Origin: an uncultured Mycoplasmatota bacterium
Lineage (GTDB): Bacteria; Bacillota_I; Bacilli_A; RF39; UBA660
Length of the DNA stretch: 46,170 nt
Direction of reading: 5' to 3'
NCBI GenBank assembly: GCA_947305065.1
Contig: CAMZCT010000013.1
Location: 1 to 46,170 of the forward strand
How positions within the stretch are numbered: position 1 is the first letter of the stretch; the number at the start of each line of letters is the position of its first letter. The notes under the pieces were generated by a model. It had not been told where the DNA came from. It made no database searches and saw only the letters and a program-made list of their open reading frames with translations. Of the stretch, positions 1-8,392 are shown piece after piece. The position numbers were made by a program, and so were the translations under genes.

Positions 1-158
1 ATTTCACTTACATGCAAAACAGTGAGTCCGTGAGGATCCACCGCATTTTCAGTTGTAATTATATATTGTTTGTTGTTCTCAGGAACCATGAAAATTGACA
101 TGATATTAGATGTAATTGACTCGCCTGATTCTTTTACCACCGTAATCTTCTCTGGCAT
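1..158 (-). CDS. Partial small protein, possibly DUF1292-like (C-terminus off window)
   Basis: Reading leftward from the ATG at 156-158, 52 complete codons stay open to the window edge. A clear ribosome site (AGAGGG) lies about seven bases upstream. The protein begins MPEKITVVKESGESITSNIM and later has a QYIITTE strand followed by DPHGLTVLHV. That pattern of short beta strands resembles the small DUF1292 proteins of Firmicutes, but the resemblance is weak and the C-terminus is missing. It has its own promoter (185-213) just upstream, so it is transcribed separately from yutD. Function unknown. Confidence 0.55.
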   Translation of the reverse strand, partial: MPEKITVVKESGESITSNIMSIFMVPENNKQYIITTENAVDPHGLTVLHVSE

Positions 159-184
159 TGTAATCCCTCTCTATTCTAATATAA

Positions 185-213
185 ATTATATCAAATAAAA
201 AAAGGGTTTTCAA
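185..213 (-). promoter_or_regulatory. Sigma-A promoter for the partial gene at 1-158
   Basis: On the minus strand the sequence reads TTGAAA (208-213), a 17-base spacer, then TATAAT (185-190). The -35 box overlaps the stop codon of the yutD-like gene (210-212). Confidence 0.65.
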
Positions 214-488
214 TCTATTTTTTTGATTTCAAACCACTTGCAACCATAGGCACATTTTTCTTCAATATATTTAGGTACGTTTTTAACGTTATTGTGTCCT
301 TGAGCCTTTTTATTCTTACTATCATAGAAGCCTTTTAGCCTTAATTTCCCATATGCCCAATCACCAACAATGTAATCAAATTCGTCGTAATAATCAGTTA
401 TTTTTTCCTTTAATACATCTTTATCGATTGCATCTTTAACATCTTCAATAACTTCATATTCTTTTGAATTAATTTCTATTTTTTTCAT
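210..488 (-). CDS. yutD: YutD family protein (DUF1027)
   Basis: A 92-residue protein. The central segment DYIVGDWAYGKLRLKGFYD and the C-terminal CAYGCKWFEIKK match the YutD family of small Firmicutes cytoplasmic proteins, which has no firmly established molecular role. Length is close to that usual for the family. The start is set by AGGGGGAAAACAATATG. It follows the 257-aa gene by 12 bases and is probably co-transcribed with it and the acidic anchored protein. Two Cys spaced C-x3-C near the C-terminus are visible. Confidence 0.8.
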   Translation of the reverse strand: MKKIEINSKEYEVIEDVKDAIDKDVLKEKITDYYDEFDYIVGDWAYGKLRLKGFYDSKNKKAQGHNNVKNVPKYIEEKCAYGCKWFEIKKID

Positions 489-500
489 ATTGTTTTCCCC

Positions 501-1274
501 CTATGCTACTATACGAATATTAGGTCTCTTCTTCGCTTGTGAAATAGCTAATCGAAGTTTGTTCTCCTTTTGGTAATCCATAGGATTAACTCCATAATAA
601 TCATATATTTGTTTATTGATATTGTCAATCTGATGTTGGGTAAAACCCTCAAACAATTGCTTTTTAATTCCAAAGAAATCATATATATCTTGTGCCAATA
701 ATCTTCTCTTAATTGGTACTATTTTTAGTTTATTGGATAACATAAACATGTTTTTACGGAAGTACTCGTCTACTTCGTAAGGATTGTTTGTGGAAAGTAA
801 AGCAAAAGTACGACGATAAAAATCTTTACTGTTTGCTGTAAATAACATGTCATAGAATTCTTTTGCTTGTTTTGCATTAAGAGGATTTTTCTTATTTTTA
901 GCAAACATCATATCAATCATATTTTTTTGAACAGCATTAAAATATGGATTTTTTCTTTTGATGTGTAATTTCTTTTGGCGCATGTCAAATTCATAATACT
1001 TTTCAAAGTTTTCTTTCCATCTTTCTAATTTTTTAACTGGAAATCCATATTTAGTTAAGTTAGTGTCAAAACCACCCATACCTTTTTCGTTTTTTGTATG
1101 ATAACAGTTAGTAATATCTAGTTCACCATATAACAATACAATCATTCTCATTATAGACACCATAAAAGAGTTAAACTCTTTAGAGTGTGGTTTTTCTTTT
1201 GCACTATAGTACATAATTAAGGAATCGTTGATTGCATTGTTAATAAAGATATATTTTGTATTACTTTTTGGCAT
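501..1274 (-). CDS. Unknown 257-aa basic protein next to T7SS genes
   Basis: I do not recognise this family. The protein is soluble-looking, rich in Lys, Asn, Phe and Tyr, and has no signal peptide or membrane segment. It appears mostly alpha-helical, with a basic middle (KKLHIKRKNPYF) and a basic C-terminus (AKKRPNIRI). The start ATG (1272-1274) follows AGAAGGTG at good spacing. It sits 18 bases after the acidic anchored protein and 12 bases before yutD, so the three form one transcription unit downstream of essC. The basic charge contrasts with the very acidic product just upstream, so a physical partnership is possible but unproven. Confidence 0.75.
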   Translation of the reverse strand: MPKSNTKYIFINNAINDSLIMYYSAKEKPHSKEFNSFMVSIMRMIVLLYGELDITNCYHTKNEKGMGGFDTNLTKYGFPVKKLERWKENFEKYYEFDMRQKKLHIKRKNPYFNAVQKNMIDMMFAKNKKNPLNAKQAKEFYDMLFTANSKDFYRRTFALLSTNNPYEVDEYFRKNMFMLSNKLKIVPIKRRLLAQDIYDFFGIKKQLFEGFTQHQIDNINKQIYDYYGVNPMDYQKENKLRLAISQAKKRPNIRIVA

Positions 1275-1292
1275 TTTAACACCTTCTATTCT

Positions 1293-2279
1293 TTAAAAAA
1301 ATCCTAAATGAAATACTTTATTTGCTAATATTACACATCCTATTATAAAGACAATAATAATTATAGCTATTAATACTTTTATTAGCACTTTTGTAAAACG
1401 CATATCTTCTTTCAAATCATTGAAGTCATCAAAATCACTCTGTGTAAATGTTAAAGTGTTTGTTTGCGTTAAATCTTCATTTTGCTCTTTTTCTTCTTTT
1501 ACTTTTTTCGTAACTTCTAGTGTGTCTTCTATTACTGTTTCTTCTTCAGTATCATCAGATACTTCTTCTATTTCTTCTGTATCTCCTGGTACTGATAACT
1601 CAGCTTCTTTAGTAATGGTAACTTCATCTGTATCTGATATAGTTCCTAAAACTTTAGTATTATCATTATCGCCACGAAGATCACTCAATAAATCAAGAGG
1701 GTCTAATTCTTTGGAAGCTTCTTCACTTATTAGTTCTTTAGCTGTAATAGTATCTATTAGTTCTCTTAATCTTTGTTCTTCCTTAGCACGATGACTCTTT
1801 CTTTCATCTAATTCTTCAGCAGAAGGAAGAATATCATCATCTATTGTTTCCTCTTCTTTAATTACAGAATCTAGTTCTTTTAAAATATCTACTTGAGTAT
1901 TTCTTAGTTTTTTTAGTCTCTCTTCTTCATAATTCTTTTCTCTATCCTTATGAGAAGCAGCTAAGATAGAATTGATATCGTATTCTCTAGTTTCATCAAG
2001 AGAAATAGTTCCTATTTCCGTTTCACTATCACCAATTGATTTGTTTTTAGGCAATTCACGATATTGACGGTCTAACATTTCTTTTATCTGATCAATGTCA
2101 ACTTTGTTGTTTATATTGTTATTTAAAACGGTACTATTACTGTTGACATCAAATCCTTCTAGTTCTCTATTGCTTACCTCTTTATAAAGTTCACGATTCT
2201 TACTAGATCTTGAAGGTAATTCCATAGTATTATCAGATATTTCGTCAGCTGTATAATATTTTTCCATTCTTGATTGCAT
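1293..2279 (-). CDS. Acidic, C-terminally membrane-anchored protein beside T7SS motor
   Basis: A 328-residue protein, unrecognised by family. About 295 residues are highly charged, with long Glu/Asp runs and coiled-coil-like stretches (EERLKKLRNTQVDILKELD and around residues 165-195). A single strongly hydrophobic segment (KVLIKVLIAIIIIVFIIGCV) and a short tail end the protein, so it is probably a tail-anchored protein with a cytosolic acidic domain. The start is supported by AGGAGTG eight bases upstream. A weak promoter (TTTAAA, 17 bases, TATCAT at 2304-2332) lies between it and the YukD-like gene. It does not resemble EssB/YukC (no pseudokinase) or EssA in sequence, though its position next to essC makes a secretion role plausible. 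Confidence 0.75.
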   Translation of the reverse strand: MQSRMEKYYTADEISDNTMELPSRSSKNRELYKEVSNRELEGFDVNSNSTVLNNNINNKVDIDQIKEMLDRQYRELPKNKSIGDSETEIGTISLDETREYDINSILAASHKDREKNYEEERLKKLRNTQVDILKELDSVIKEEETIDDDILPSAEELDERKSHRAKEEQRLRELIDTITAKELISEEASKELDPLDLLSDLRGDNDNTKVLGTISDTDEVTITKEAELSVPGDTEEIEEVSDDTEEETVIEDTLEVTKKVKEEKEQNEDLTQTNTLTFTQSDFDDFNDLKEDMRFTKVLIKVLIAIIIIVFIIGCVILANKVFHLGFF

Positions 2280-2359
2280 ACGAAAACACTCCTATCTTAT
2301 GTAATGATATCATAATTAGACATTTTTTTAAATATCTTATTATTTCTTTTGACATAAAA

Positions 2360-2385
2360 CAAAATAGCACATATGTGCTATTTTG
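2360..2385 (-). terminator. Terminator of the essC-yukD unit
   Basis: A 26-base perfect palindrome (CAAAATAGCAC...GTGCTATTTTG) with TTTTATG following on the minus strand. It contains the TAG stop (2378-2380) of the YukD-like gene. Confidence 0.75.
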
Positions 2386-2638
2386 AAAATAATATTAATC
2401 TTGTTCCATTACGAATATCTGTTTCAAATAATAGTGATTCTGGTTTGTAAAGATTAAGACTATCAGCATTGTATAATTTATTACAATTAGAAATACTATA
2501 ATCTCCAAATGATAATTCATTAATGGCTTTATTTAATAATAATATAATAGTTCCTATTCTTTTATTTACAGGAAGTAAAACGTTATATTTTTCTTCTATT
2601 TCCGGAACAATTATTTCTACATCTACTTTATCATTCAT
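2378..2638 (-). CDS. YukD/EsaB-like ubiquitin-fold T7SS protein
   Basis: An 86-residue protein with the hallmarks of the YukD/EsaB family: an N-terminal beta strand (VDVEIIVP), then YNVLLPVNKRIGTIILLLNK, and a C-terminal GTRLILF strand, consistent with a ubiquitin-like fold. Members act in the cytoplasm as accessory or regulatory parts of type VII secretion systems of Firmicutes. It lies 9 bases after essC, so it is co-transcribed. A clear paralogue is present at 45963-46170, with conserved PVNK, LLNKAINE and NG-T-+-IL- positions. The start ATG (2636-2638) follows AGAGGTGTAAT. Confidence 0.75.
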   Translation of the reverse strand: MNDKVDVEIIVPEIEEKYNVLLPVNKRIGTIILLLNKAINELSFGDYSISNCNKLYNADSLNLYKPESLLFETDIRNGTRLILFSK

Positions 2639-2647
2639 ATTACACCT

Positions 2648-5600
2648 CTAATAGAATTTTACATTTTGAATATTTCCGTTACTTACTATAGTAGCAGTAT
2701 TATTCAAGGTTGAATCACTATATATATTATTGGTCTCGAACAATGTTTGATTTTCGAATTCTTTTCCTATCCACAAACCGTTTTTTCTTCTGAAGAATCC
2801 ATCAAATTCTGTTTGATCTATAGTTTGAACTTCTCTTTCAGTATCATATATCAAATATTTAAAGTTACTTATATCTTTACTCTTCAATATTATATCGTCA
2901 AGTTTGACAGCTGAATCAGAGCTTTCTAAAGAATTCTTAAAGTTTTCATACCCTATAATCAGAATACAGAATGTATCTTCTTTTTGTTCTTCTAAGTATT
3001 TATTTATATTGTTATTAATAACATCTAATACTTTATCAAAACTAGTATCGAAGTATTTGACTCCAGATGGTACTTCTAATGGACATTCTGTTAAAGCATT
3101 TAATACTATCACTTTGTTATTATTTACTAAAGAAAGTGTTTCTAGTAAACGATTAAAGAATTTCTTAGCAACAGAATGGCTGCTAGAAGAAATTACATTA
3201 ACTAAACTACTAAGATTATAATAACTAATTTGAGCAGTACTAGTATTAATTCCAAGTGGAACTTTACTAATATCTGTTATGTGATTTTTAATTGTTTCAA
3301 AATCAATTTCTTCTGGTACTATTGGAACTTTAGGAGCTTTTTTAGGCAAGTAAACACTTAATTGATTCAAAACATATGTCATGTTCTTATCATAGTTTTC
3401 TTCTTCGAATACTAACGGTACTTGGAACTCATACGGTTCATCATCAACCATTATTAAACCACGTCCAGGATTCTTTTTAGGAATTGGTGGGTTATCAAAG
3501 AAGTATTGATAATCTTCTTGGTCAACCATGTTAAGTATAATCTTTTTAGGGAAGTTATCAGTGTTATAACCTAAAGCATTAGTAGCTGTTGCTGTTACTA
3601 TAAATATAATACCTACTTTTGAACAATTTCTAACTAGCGCTTGGAAATCTTCTTCATATAATTCATAGAATTTTTCTTTAAAGGCTTCTATATCATTTAG
3701 AATAACCATTATAGTTGGGAATGGAGATGATTCTTTTTCAACATCTTTTATATATTCCCCACCCGTTTCTGAATAGTAAGAGAACCTACGGTCTCTTTCT
3801 TCAGCTAGCATATAGAATAAGAACTTAATCTTATCAGTATCATCTACTGTTAATATGTCACCAATTTGTGGGGCCTTTTTAAATGATTTTAATCTCTCAG
3901 CACCTAAATCTATAATGTAAATATTAAGTTCATTAGAATTATGGTTGATAATTGTTGAATAAATGATAGTTGTTAACAAGGTTGTTTTACCACTACCAGT
4001 AGATCCAACGATAAATGTATTACCATCTTTAGATAAAGGTAATGTTACTAAACCTTGTCTTTGATGAGAAGGATCATCATACTCACCTATCAAAGCTTCA
4101 ATAAAGAAAGATTTAGTATTGAAATTATATTTTTTAATTAATTTATTATAATATATAACTTCTGGTATATTTTCTAACCATAGAAGTGAAGATTTTATAT
4201 TTTCTTGTTCTGCAATTTGAACTAAGTATTTAACTACGTTCGTTAATTGTTCTCCACGATCTTCTGTTTCATCTTTTTTTACTTCTTCATTTATTTCTTT
4301 AAGCGTATCACCAGTATTTGATAAGAAGACTATATTATCATCTAACCTACGACTTATTTGTTCAGATGGAATATATTTAGCTCCTGTCCAACCAGATTGA
4401 CCTAAATCAAATATTTCATCGTTTCCAACTTGAAGATAGAAGCGTCCAGCTTCTTTTATAAATGCAGCATCAGGTCTCTTTAACATTTCTGTACTATCGT
4501 CAGTAGATTGAACTTTTAAACAAACACGGAATCTAGAGTTAGACCATATTTGATCATCTACTACACCACTAGGTTTCTGAGTAGAAAGTATTAAGTGAAC
4601 ACCAAGTGAACGACCAATACGGGCAGTTGAAATTAGTTCTTCCATAAAATCTGGTTGTTGAGCTTTTAATTCAGCAAACTCATCGCTTATGATATATAAA
4701 TGAGAAAGTGGTTTATCTACTTTTCCTTCACGATATAACCTTTGATATTTATAGATATCTACAGTACCTTCGTCTAAAGATTCTCTAATTTGATTAAATA
4801 GTTTTTGTCTTCTTTGTAATTCACTATTAATTGAAACTAGGGTTCTATTCATTTCACTTTTATCTAAGTTAGTAATAGTACCGGCTAGGTGTGGTAGTTT
4901 TATTCCTGTTTCTCTATTTTCAAAGGCACCAGCTAAACCTCCACCTTTGTAGTCGATTAATACAAATTGGACTTCATATGGGTGGTAGTTAATTGCCATA
5001 CTTAATATAAAGGTAATGATAAATTCTGATTTACCTGAACCAGTAGAACCAGCAATTAAACCATGTGGTCCATGATACTTTTCATGTAAGTCTAAATCGA
5101 TTATTTTATTATTACCCTTCATTCCTACTGGAGTTTTTAAACTTATAGTTGGATTGTTTTCTTTCCATCTATTTAGGATATTTAACTGTTCAATACGACC
5201 AACATTAAACATATCTAAAAAACTTAACGAACTTGGTATTGCAGTTTGAGAGCTTTTAATATTTATTGGTATATTAGCTAAGTTACTAGCTAATATATTG
5301 ATATTTATATTTGGATAAATGTTAGGAACAAATTTAATCTGTTCAGAATTGTTGATATCTCGATCAATTATTAATCCCACTTCTGGATGGATTTCTACCA
5401 TCTTTTTAAATCTACTAATAGTGTTATTAATGTTATTAGAGAATATTATGCAATAAAAACCTTTATCCTCTTCTAAACTTATTTTTTCTATTAATTGAAG
5501 ATCTTTCAATAAAGCGTAATTATCACTTACTATTAAGTATCTTTCTGAACTATCTTTTTCTTTATCAAAATTCTTTTCTATTCTATTATTAAATTCTTTT

Positions 5601-7171
5601 TCTAAGTAAGTAGATAGTTCTAACAATTCATCTTCGCTAGTAGCAAAGAATCTTATAGAATAATCATTGTCCCAGTTATGAGGTAAACTCTTCATGAATT
5701 CCCATTCTCTCTCTTTTTCTTTACTGGTAACAATTACTATTTTTAAATCTTTACCTGAATGATGATATATAGTTTGAAGCATTACACTTTTTATATAATC
5801 TTCTTCAATTTCTTTTTCTATAACAAATGGTACTATTTGATTATTAACAATATTTAGACTAATAGGTATATTTTTTAACTCCATCTTAGTATCGTAAATG
5901 CTATTAAGCATTTCACGAAGATTATCTTCTTCTAAATCAAAACTTTTTTTACTAACATTTAGTTCTATATCAGCTGGTTTATTACCAACACCTAGATTAA
6001 TATTTAGAAAATCATTATCAAAAACTTCTCTATCCCAAATATTATTACTATTTTCTAGTATATTCTTAATAATAGCTTCCGTAGAAATGTTATTATATCT
6101 AACAACATCTTCTTGTTTAGAAATCGTTTCATTAATTTCTTGTACTTTGTTATTTAGGTATTCAATATATCTTTCTTGTCTCTTTTTTTCTCTTTTATCT
6201 TCTTGTCTTTTTTCCCATTTTTCAACAAATGAAGGAATCATAAAACTACTAATAAACATTAGACCAAAGACAAACATTTCTAAAACAAGTTCTAGTAATG
6301 TAGTTGTTTTATTTCTATAACTAGCAACAACATTTATCATAGTAGTACTAGATATTAAAATCATAGTAATAGATGAAGCTGCCCCAATAATAGCAGGAGT
6401 TCTTTGTGATACTTCTTTAGTTGGTGGATCATCTATAGTTATTTCTTTCTTTTCGGCTTCGACTTTTAATCTTGGAAGATGAACAAATAATTGTGATTCA
6501 TCATATAATTTAGTATTTCTTTCAACTTCCGTAATTGGTGTCATTTCTGGAATAGTTTCTTCTTTTAATTCATAACTTTGAACACCCTCAACAATAACTT
6601 CATTTAAGGGATTACTAATTAAAAGTATACTTTTCATATAGATAATATTAATTCCATCTATAAAAATGTTATCACCAACAAATATTTGCGATTTATCAAC
6701 AGCTCTAGAATTAACATAAACGTTGCTATATTCACTAGTATCATATATATAATCATTAAATTCTTGTTTTTCAATAATAGCAGCTTGATCTAATAGATCA
6801 GGACAATTTATTATGCACTCAGAAGAATTACCTATTGATACATTATTCAGATTGTTAATTTGATAAGCTTTATAATCTTGTTTATTTTCTAAGATATAAA
6901 CATGACAAGTATCAGGATAATTCTTAAATTTTATATCAAATGATAAAACGTTATTAAAAATAACTCTTTTTATCTTTTTTTCTTCTTTGTGAATTGTATA
7001 TTCTTCGGAAGTATTAAGAGTCCAATACTTTCCTTCTTTTTGAAGAGTAATTATTTCGTTAACATAATTATTAGATAAAAAAAGTCTTAAATTAATTGTA
7101 AAAGTCTTTTGATCATCTTGAGGAAGTCTGTATCTGTGTATTTTTTTACTATCAGTAATAATAAACTTCAT
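2648..7171 (-). CDS. essC: EssC-like FtsK/SpoIIIE ATPase, T7SS motor
   Basis: A 1507-residue membrane ATPase, the length expected for EssC/YukBA. In order: a beta-rich N-terminus; an FHA-like domain at about 105-185 (VSIGNSSECII, then VYVNSRAV); two membrane helices at about 258-282 and 291-314; a basic coiled stretch; FtsK/SpoIIIE domain 1 with Walker A GSTGSGKS near 707 and Walker B LYIISDEFAEL near 824; domain 2 with Walker A GSTGSGKT near 1055 and Walker B IMVILNDIEAF near 1153; and a C-terminal third domain at about 1270-1507. In the third domain the expected P-loop position reads NVISSSSHSVAKKFF, with no GxxxxGK[ST] motif, so it looks degenerate. The protein would power export of WXG100-type substrates across the membrane. 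The start ATG follows GAGGAGGAG. It has its own promoter (7195-7223). Confidence 0.92.
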   Translation of the reverse strand: MKFIITDSKKIHRYRLPQDDQKTFTINLRLFLSNNYVNEIITLQKEGKYWTLNTSEEYTIHKEEKKIKRVIFNNVLSFDIKFKNYPDTCHVYILENKQDYKAYQINNLNNVSIGNSSECIINCPDLLDQAAIIEKQEFNDYIYDTSEYSNVYVNSRAVDKSQIFVGDNIFIDGINIIYMKSILLISNPLNEVIVEGVQSYELKEETIPEMTPITEVERNTKLYDESQLFVHLPRLKVEAEKKEITIDDPPTKEVSQRTPAIIGAASSITMILISSTTMINVVASYRNKTTTLLELVLEMFVFGLMFISSFMIPSFVEKWEKRQEDKREKKRQERYIEYLNNKVQEINETISKQEDVVRYNNISTEAIIKNILENSNNIWDREVFDNDFLNINLGVGNKPADIELNVSKKSFDLEEDNLREMLNSIYDTKMELKNIPISLNIVNNQIVPFVIEKEIEEDYIKSVMLQTIYHHSGKDLKIVIVTSKEKEREWEFMKSLPHNWDNDYSIRFFATSEDELLELSTYLEKEFNNRIEKNFDKEKDSSERYLIVSDNYALLKDLQLIEKISLEEDKGFYCIIFSNNINNTISRFKKMVEIHPEVGLIIDRDINNSEQIKFVPNIYPNININILASNLANIPINIKSSQTAIPSSLSFLDMFNVGRIEQLNILNRWKENNPTISLKTPVGMKGNNKIIDLDLHEKYHGPHGLIAGSTGSGKSEFIITFILSMAINYHPYEVQFVLIDYKGGGLAGAFENRETGIKLPHLAGTITNLDKSEMNRTLVSINSELQRRQKLFNQIRESLDEGTVDIYKYQRLYREGKVDKPLSHLYIISDEFAELKAQQPDFMEELISTARIGRSLGVHLILSTQKPSGVVDDQIWSNSRFRVCLKVQSTDDSTEMLKRPDAAFIKEAGRFYLQVGNDEIFDLGQSGWTGAKYIPSEQISRRLDDNIVFLSNTGDTLKEINEEVKKDETEDRGEQLTNVVKYLVQIAEQENIKSSLLWLENIPEVIYYNKLIKKYNFNTKSFFIEALIGEYDDPSHQRQGLVTLPLSKDGNTFIVGSTGSGKTTLLTTIIYSTIINHNSNELNIYIIDLGAERLKSFKKAPQIGDILTVDDTDKIKFLFYMLAEERDRRFSYYSETGGEYIKDVEKESSPFPTIMVILNDIEAFKEKFYELYEEDFQALVRNCSKVGIIFIVTATATNALGYNTDNFPKKIILNMVDQEDYQYFFDNPPIPKKNPGRGLIMVDDEPYEFQVPLVFEEENYDKNMTYVLNQLSVYLPKKAPKVPIVPEEIDFETIKNHITDISKVPLGINTSTAQISYYNLSSLVNVISSSSHSVAKKFFNRLLETLSLVNNNKVIVLNALTECPLEVPSGVKYFDTSFDKVLDVINNNINKYLEEQKEDTFCILIIGYENFKNSLESSDSAVKLDDIILKSKDISNFKYLIYDTEREVQTIDQTEFDGFFRRKNGLWIGKEFENQTLFETNNIYSDSTLNNTATIVSNGNIQNVKFY

Positions 7172-7194
7172 AACTACTCCTCCTCTATTTTATA

Positions 7195-7223
7195 ATTATA
7201 CAATTATAATACTAAAAAAACAA
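7195..7223 (-). promoter_or_regulatory. Promoter of essC
   Basis: Minus strand TTGTTT (7218-7223), 17-base spacer, TATAAT (7195-7200), directly after the terminator of the upstream small-protein operon. This separates motor expression from substrate expression. Confidence 0.65.
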
Positions 7224-7236
7224 TCAAGAAGAAAAA

Positions 7237-7260
7237 AAACTAATCATAATAGATTAGTTT
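7237..7260 (-). terminator. Terminator of the WXG-like operon of locus A
   Basis: Stem AACTAATC/GATTAGTT (7238-7245 with 7252-7259) and six-base loop, followed on the minus strand by a long T run. It overlaps the TAA of the 119-aa gene. Confidence 0.8.
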
Positions 7261-7618
7261 AAAACATATCATTTAAATCATTTAAATTTTTATTTACTTC
7301 TGCAAGTTTTTCCTTTGATAATGGTTCAGGTGTAGGAGGTACTGATGGGGTTTCAGAAGCTACTTGTCCATCTTCTAGAGAAGTAACATTCTCTTCATCC
7401 CACTCAATTTCTTCAACACTATCAGGATCTGGTTCTTCTGTTGCATGCAAATGAAGCGTATTATTAGTTGCAAAGTCTAATATATTTACTCCCTCATCAT
7501 TAAAGAATTGAAAAGATTCTTTAATATCATCAGGTAGTGATTCATCGATAATTAACTTGCCATCTGGGCCTACATACTGTGCTAAAAGAGCTTTTGTTTC
7601 TTCGTCAATTTTTATCAT
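7259..7618 (-). CDS. Small acidic protein of T7SS locus A, unknown
   Basis: A 119-residue acidic protein, not recognised. The N-terminus (MIKIDEETKALLAQYVGPDG) looks ordered. The middle is rich in Glu/Asp/Pro (EEPDPDSVEEIEWDEEN), and the C-terminus is a short helix (KLAEVNKNLNDLNDMF). There is no signal peptide or membrane helix. Its ATG overlaps the TGA of the WXG-like gene (ATGA, 7615-7618), indicating translational coupling. Such coupling to a WXG protein suggests a dedicated chaperone or co-substrate, which is inference. Confidence 0.75.
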   Translation of the reverse strand: MIKIDEETKALLAQYVGPDGKLIIDESLPDDIKESFQFFNDEGVNILDFATNNTLHLHATEEPDPDSVEEIEWDEENVTSLEDGQVASETPSVPPTPEPLSKEKLAEVNKNLNDLNDMF

Positions 7619-7914
7619 TTTTTATATCCTAAATTAACTAATTCGTATAATTCGCCTAGTGCATCAAGTTTTTCTTTTGCAGTTACGTAATCATCAATAT
7701 CGTGTTTTAGATTTGCAACAGCTACTTTAAAGAAAGTTTGTGCATCTTCTCCATTCCAGAAAGGTCCGTCTTTTTCACCTTTCATCATTTTGTCTAAGTT
7801 TTCACTTAATTTCTTAATTTCGCCTGCTAATATTTTCATTTCAGCGTTTATTTGAGTTACATATGATTTTAGTAACTTTTTATCTTTAACTGTTGCTGAT
7901 GTCTTTTTTGCCAT
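7615..7914 (-). CDS. WXG100-like T7SS small protein
   Basis: A 99-residue helical protein with a central FWNGEDAQTFF turn: W-N-G fits the WXG motif between two long helices, at the expected middle position (about residue 54). No signal peptide. WXG100 proteins are secreted by EssC-driven type VII systems as helical-hairpin dimers. The start is preceded by AGGAGGTAAATT. The gene lies between the Cys-containing protein (10 bases upstream) and the acidic 119-aa protein (4-base overlap). Confidence 0.75.
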   Translation of the reverse strand: MAKKTSATVKDKKLLKSYVTQINAEMKILAGEIKKLSENLDKMMKGEKDGPFWNGEDAQTFFKVAVANLKHDIDDYVTAKEKLDALGELYELVNLGYKK

Positions 7915-7924
7915 AATTTACCTC

Positions 7925-8314
7925 CTATTTAGTGGAACTTTTGTATTTACTTAATTCTTCTAGAATCTTATAATACTTAGCTTCCAATTTTGAAAATTTG
8001 TATCCGTCCTTCAAATCATTTTTTCTATCACCGCAATATGTTCCTTGATTCTTGCAGTTTGTTGATATTTTGTTTAAGGCTTTCTTTAAATCTTGACCTG
8101 CTATTGCTTTTGTAGCGCATGTCGAATATAAATCTGCCACCTTTGTAAAAGATGTTTTTAAATTGTCATAGTTTTTGCAAATTGCACTGTAGTAATCATT
8201 TGCTTGATCATTTAAGGCAAATGATGAACTATTGATTTTGCTATTTACAGTTAATTCATATTTTCTTACAGCTGAAGCTGAAGAAGCTGTTACTAACGTT
8301 GATTGTATAGCCAT
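7925..8314 (-). CDS. Small helical protein with four cysteines, T7SS locus A leader gene
   Basis: A 129-residue protein, first gene of the locus A operon. It has no WXG motif and no Trp, but its length and predicted helical character are like WXG100/ESAT-6-type proteins. A Ser/Ala-rich N-terminus is followed by helices containing four Cys (AICKNY, LYSTCATK, STNCKNQ, TYCGDR). No signal peptide. Position suggests a T7SS substrate or partner of the following WXG-like protein. Cysteines are rare in the neighbouring small proteins, so a disulfide-stabilised or metal-binding hairpin is possible. The start is supported by AGGAGGAGAATGAACA. Confidence 0.7.
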   Translation of the reverse strand: MAIQSTLVTASSASAVRKYELTVNSKINSSSFALNDQANDYYSAICKNYDNLKTSFTKVADLYSTCATKAIAGQDLKKALNKISTNCKNQGTYCGDRKNDLKDGYKFSKLEAKYYKILEELSKYKSSTK

Positions 8315-8343
8315 TGTTCATTCTCCTCCTATCTTGTGATATT

Positions 8344-8372
8344 ATTATAACATTTAAATTTTTTAAAAGCAA
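8344..8372 (-). promoter_or_regulatory. Promoter of T7SS locus A operon
   Basis: Minus strand TTGCTT (8367-8372), 17-base spacer, TATAAT (8344-8349). Transcription would start about 20-25 bases before the ribosome site of the 129-aa gene, so the RNA element to the right is not its leader. Confidence 0.75.
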
Positions 8373-8392
8373 TACACGTAGTCTTTTTAACC

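Noticed and set aside
1420..1794. Plus-strand ORF of Ser/Val-rich protein
   Set aside because: It is the antisense of the Glu/Asp-rich acidic protein; composition is explained by the opposite strand.
1293..2279. EssB/YukC identity for the acidic anchored protein
   Set aside because: The membrane helix is at the extreme C-terminus, there is no pseudokinase-like domain and no extracellular domain.
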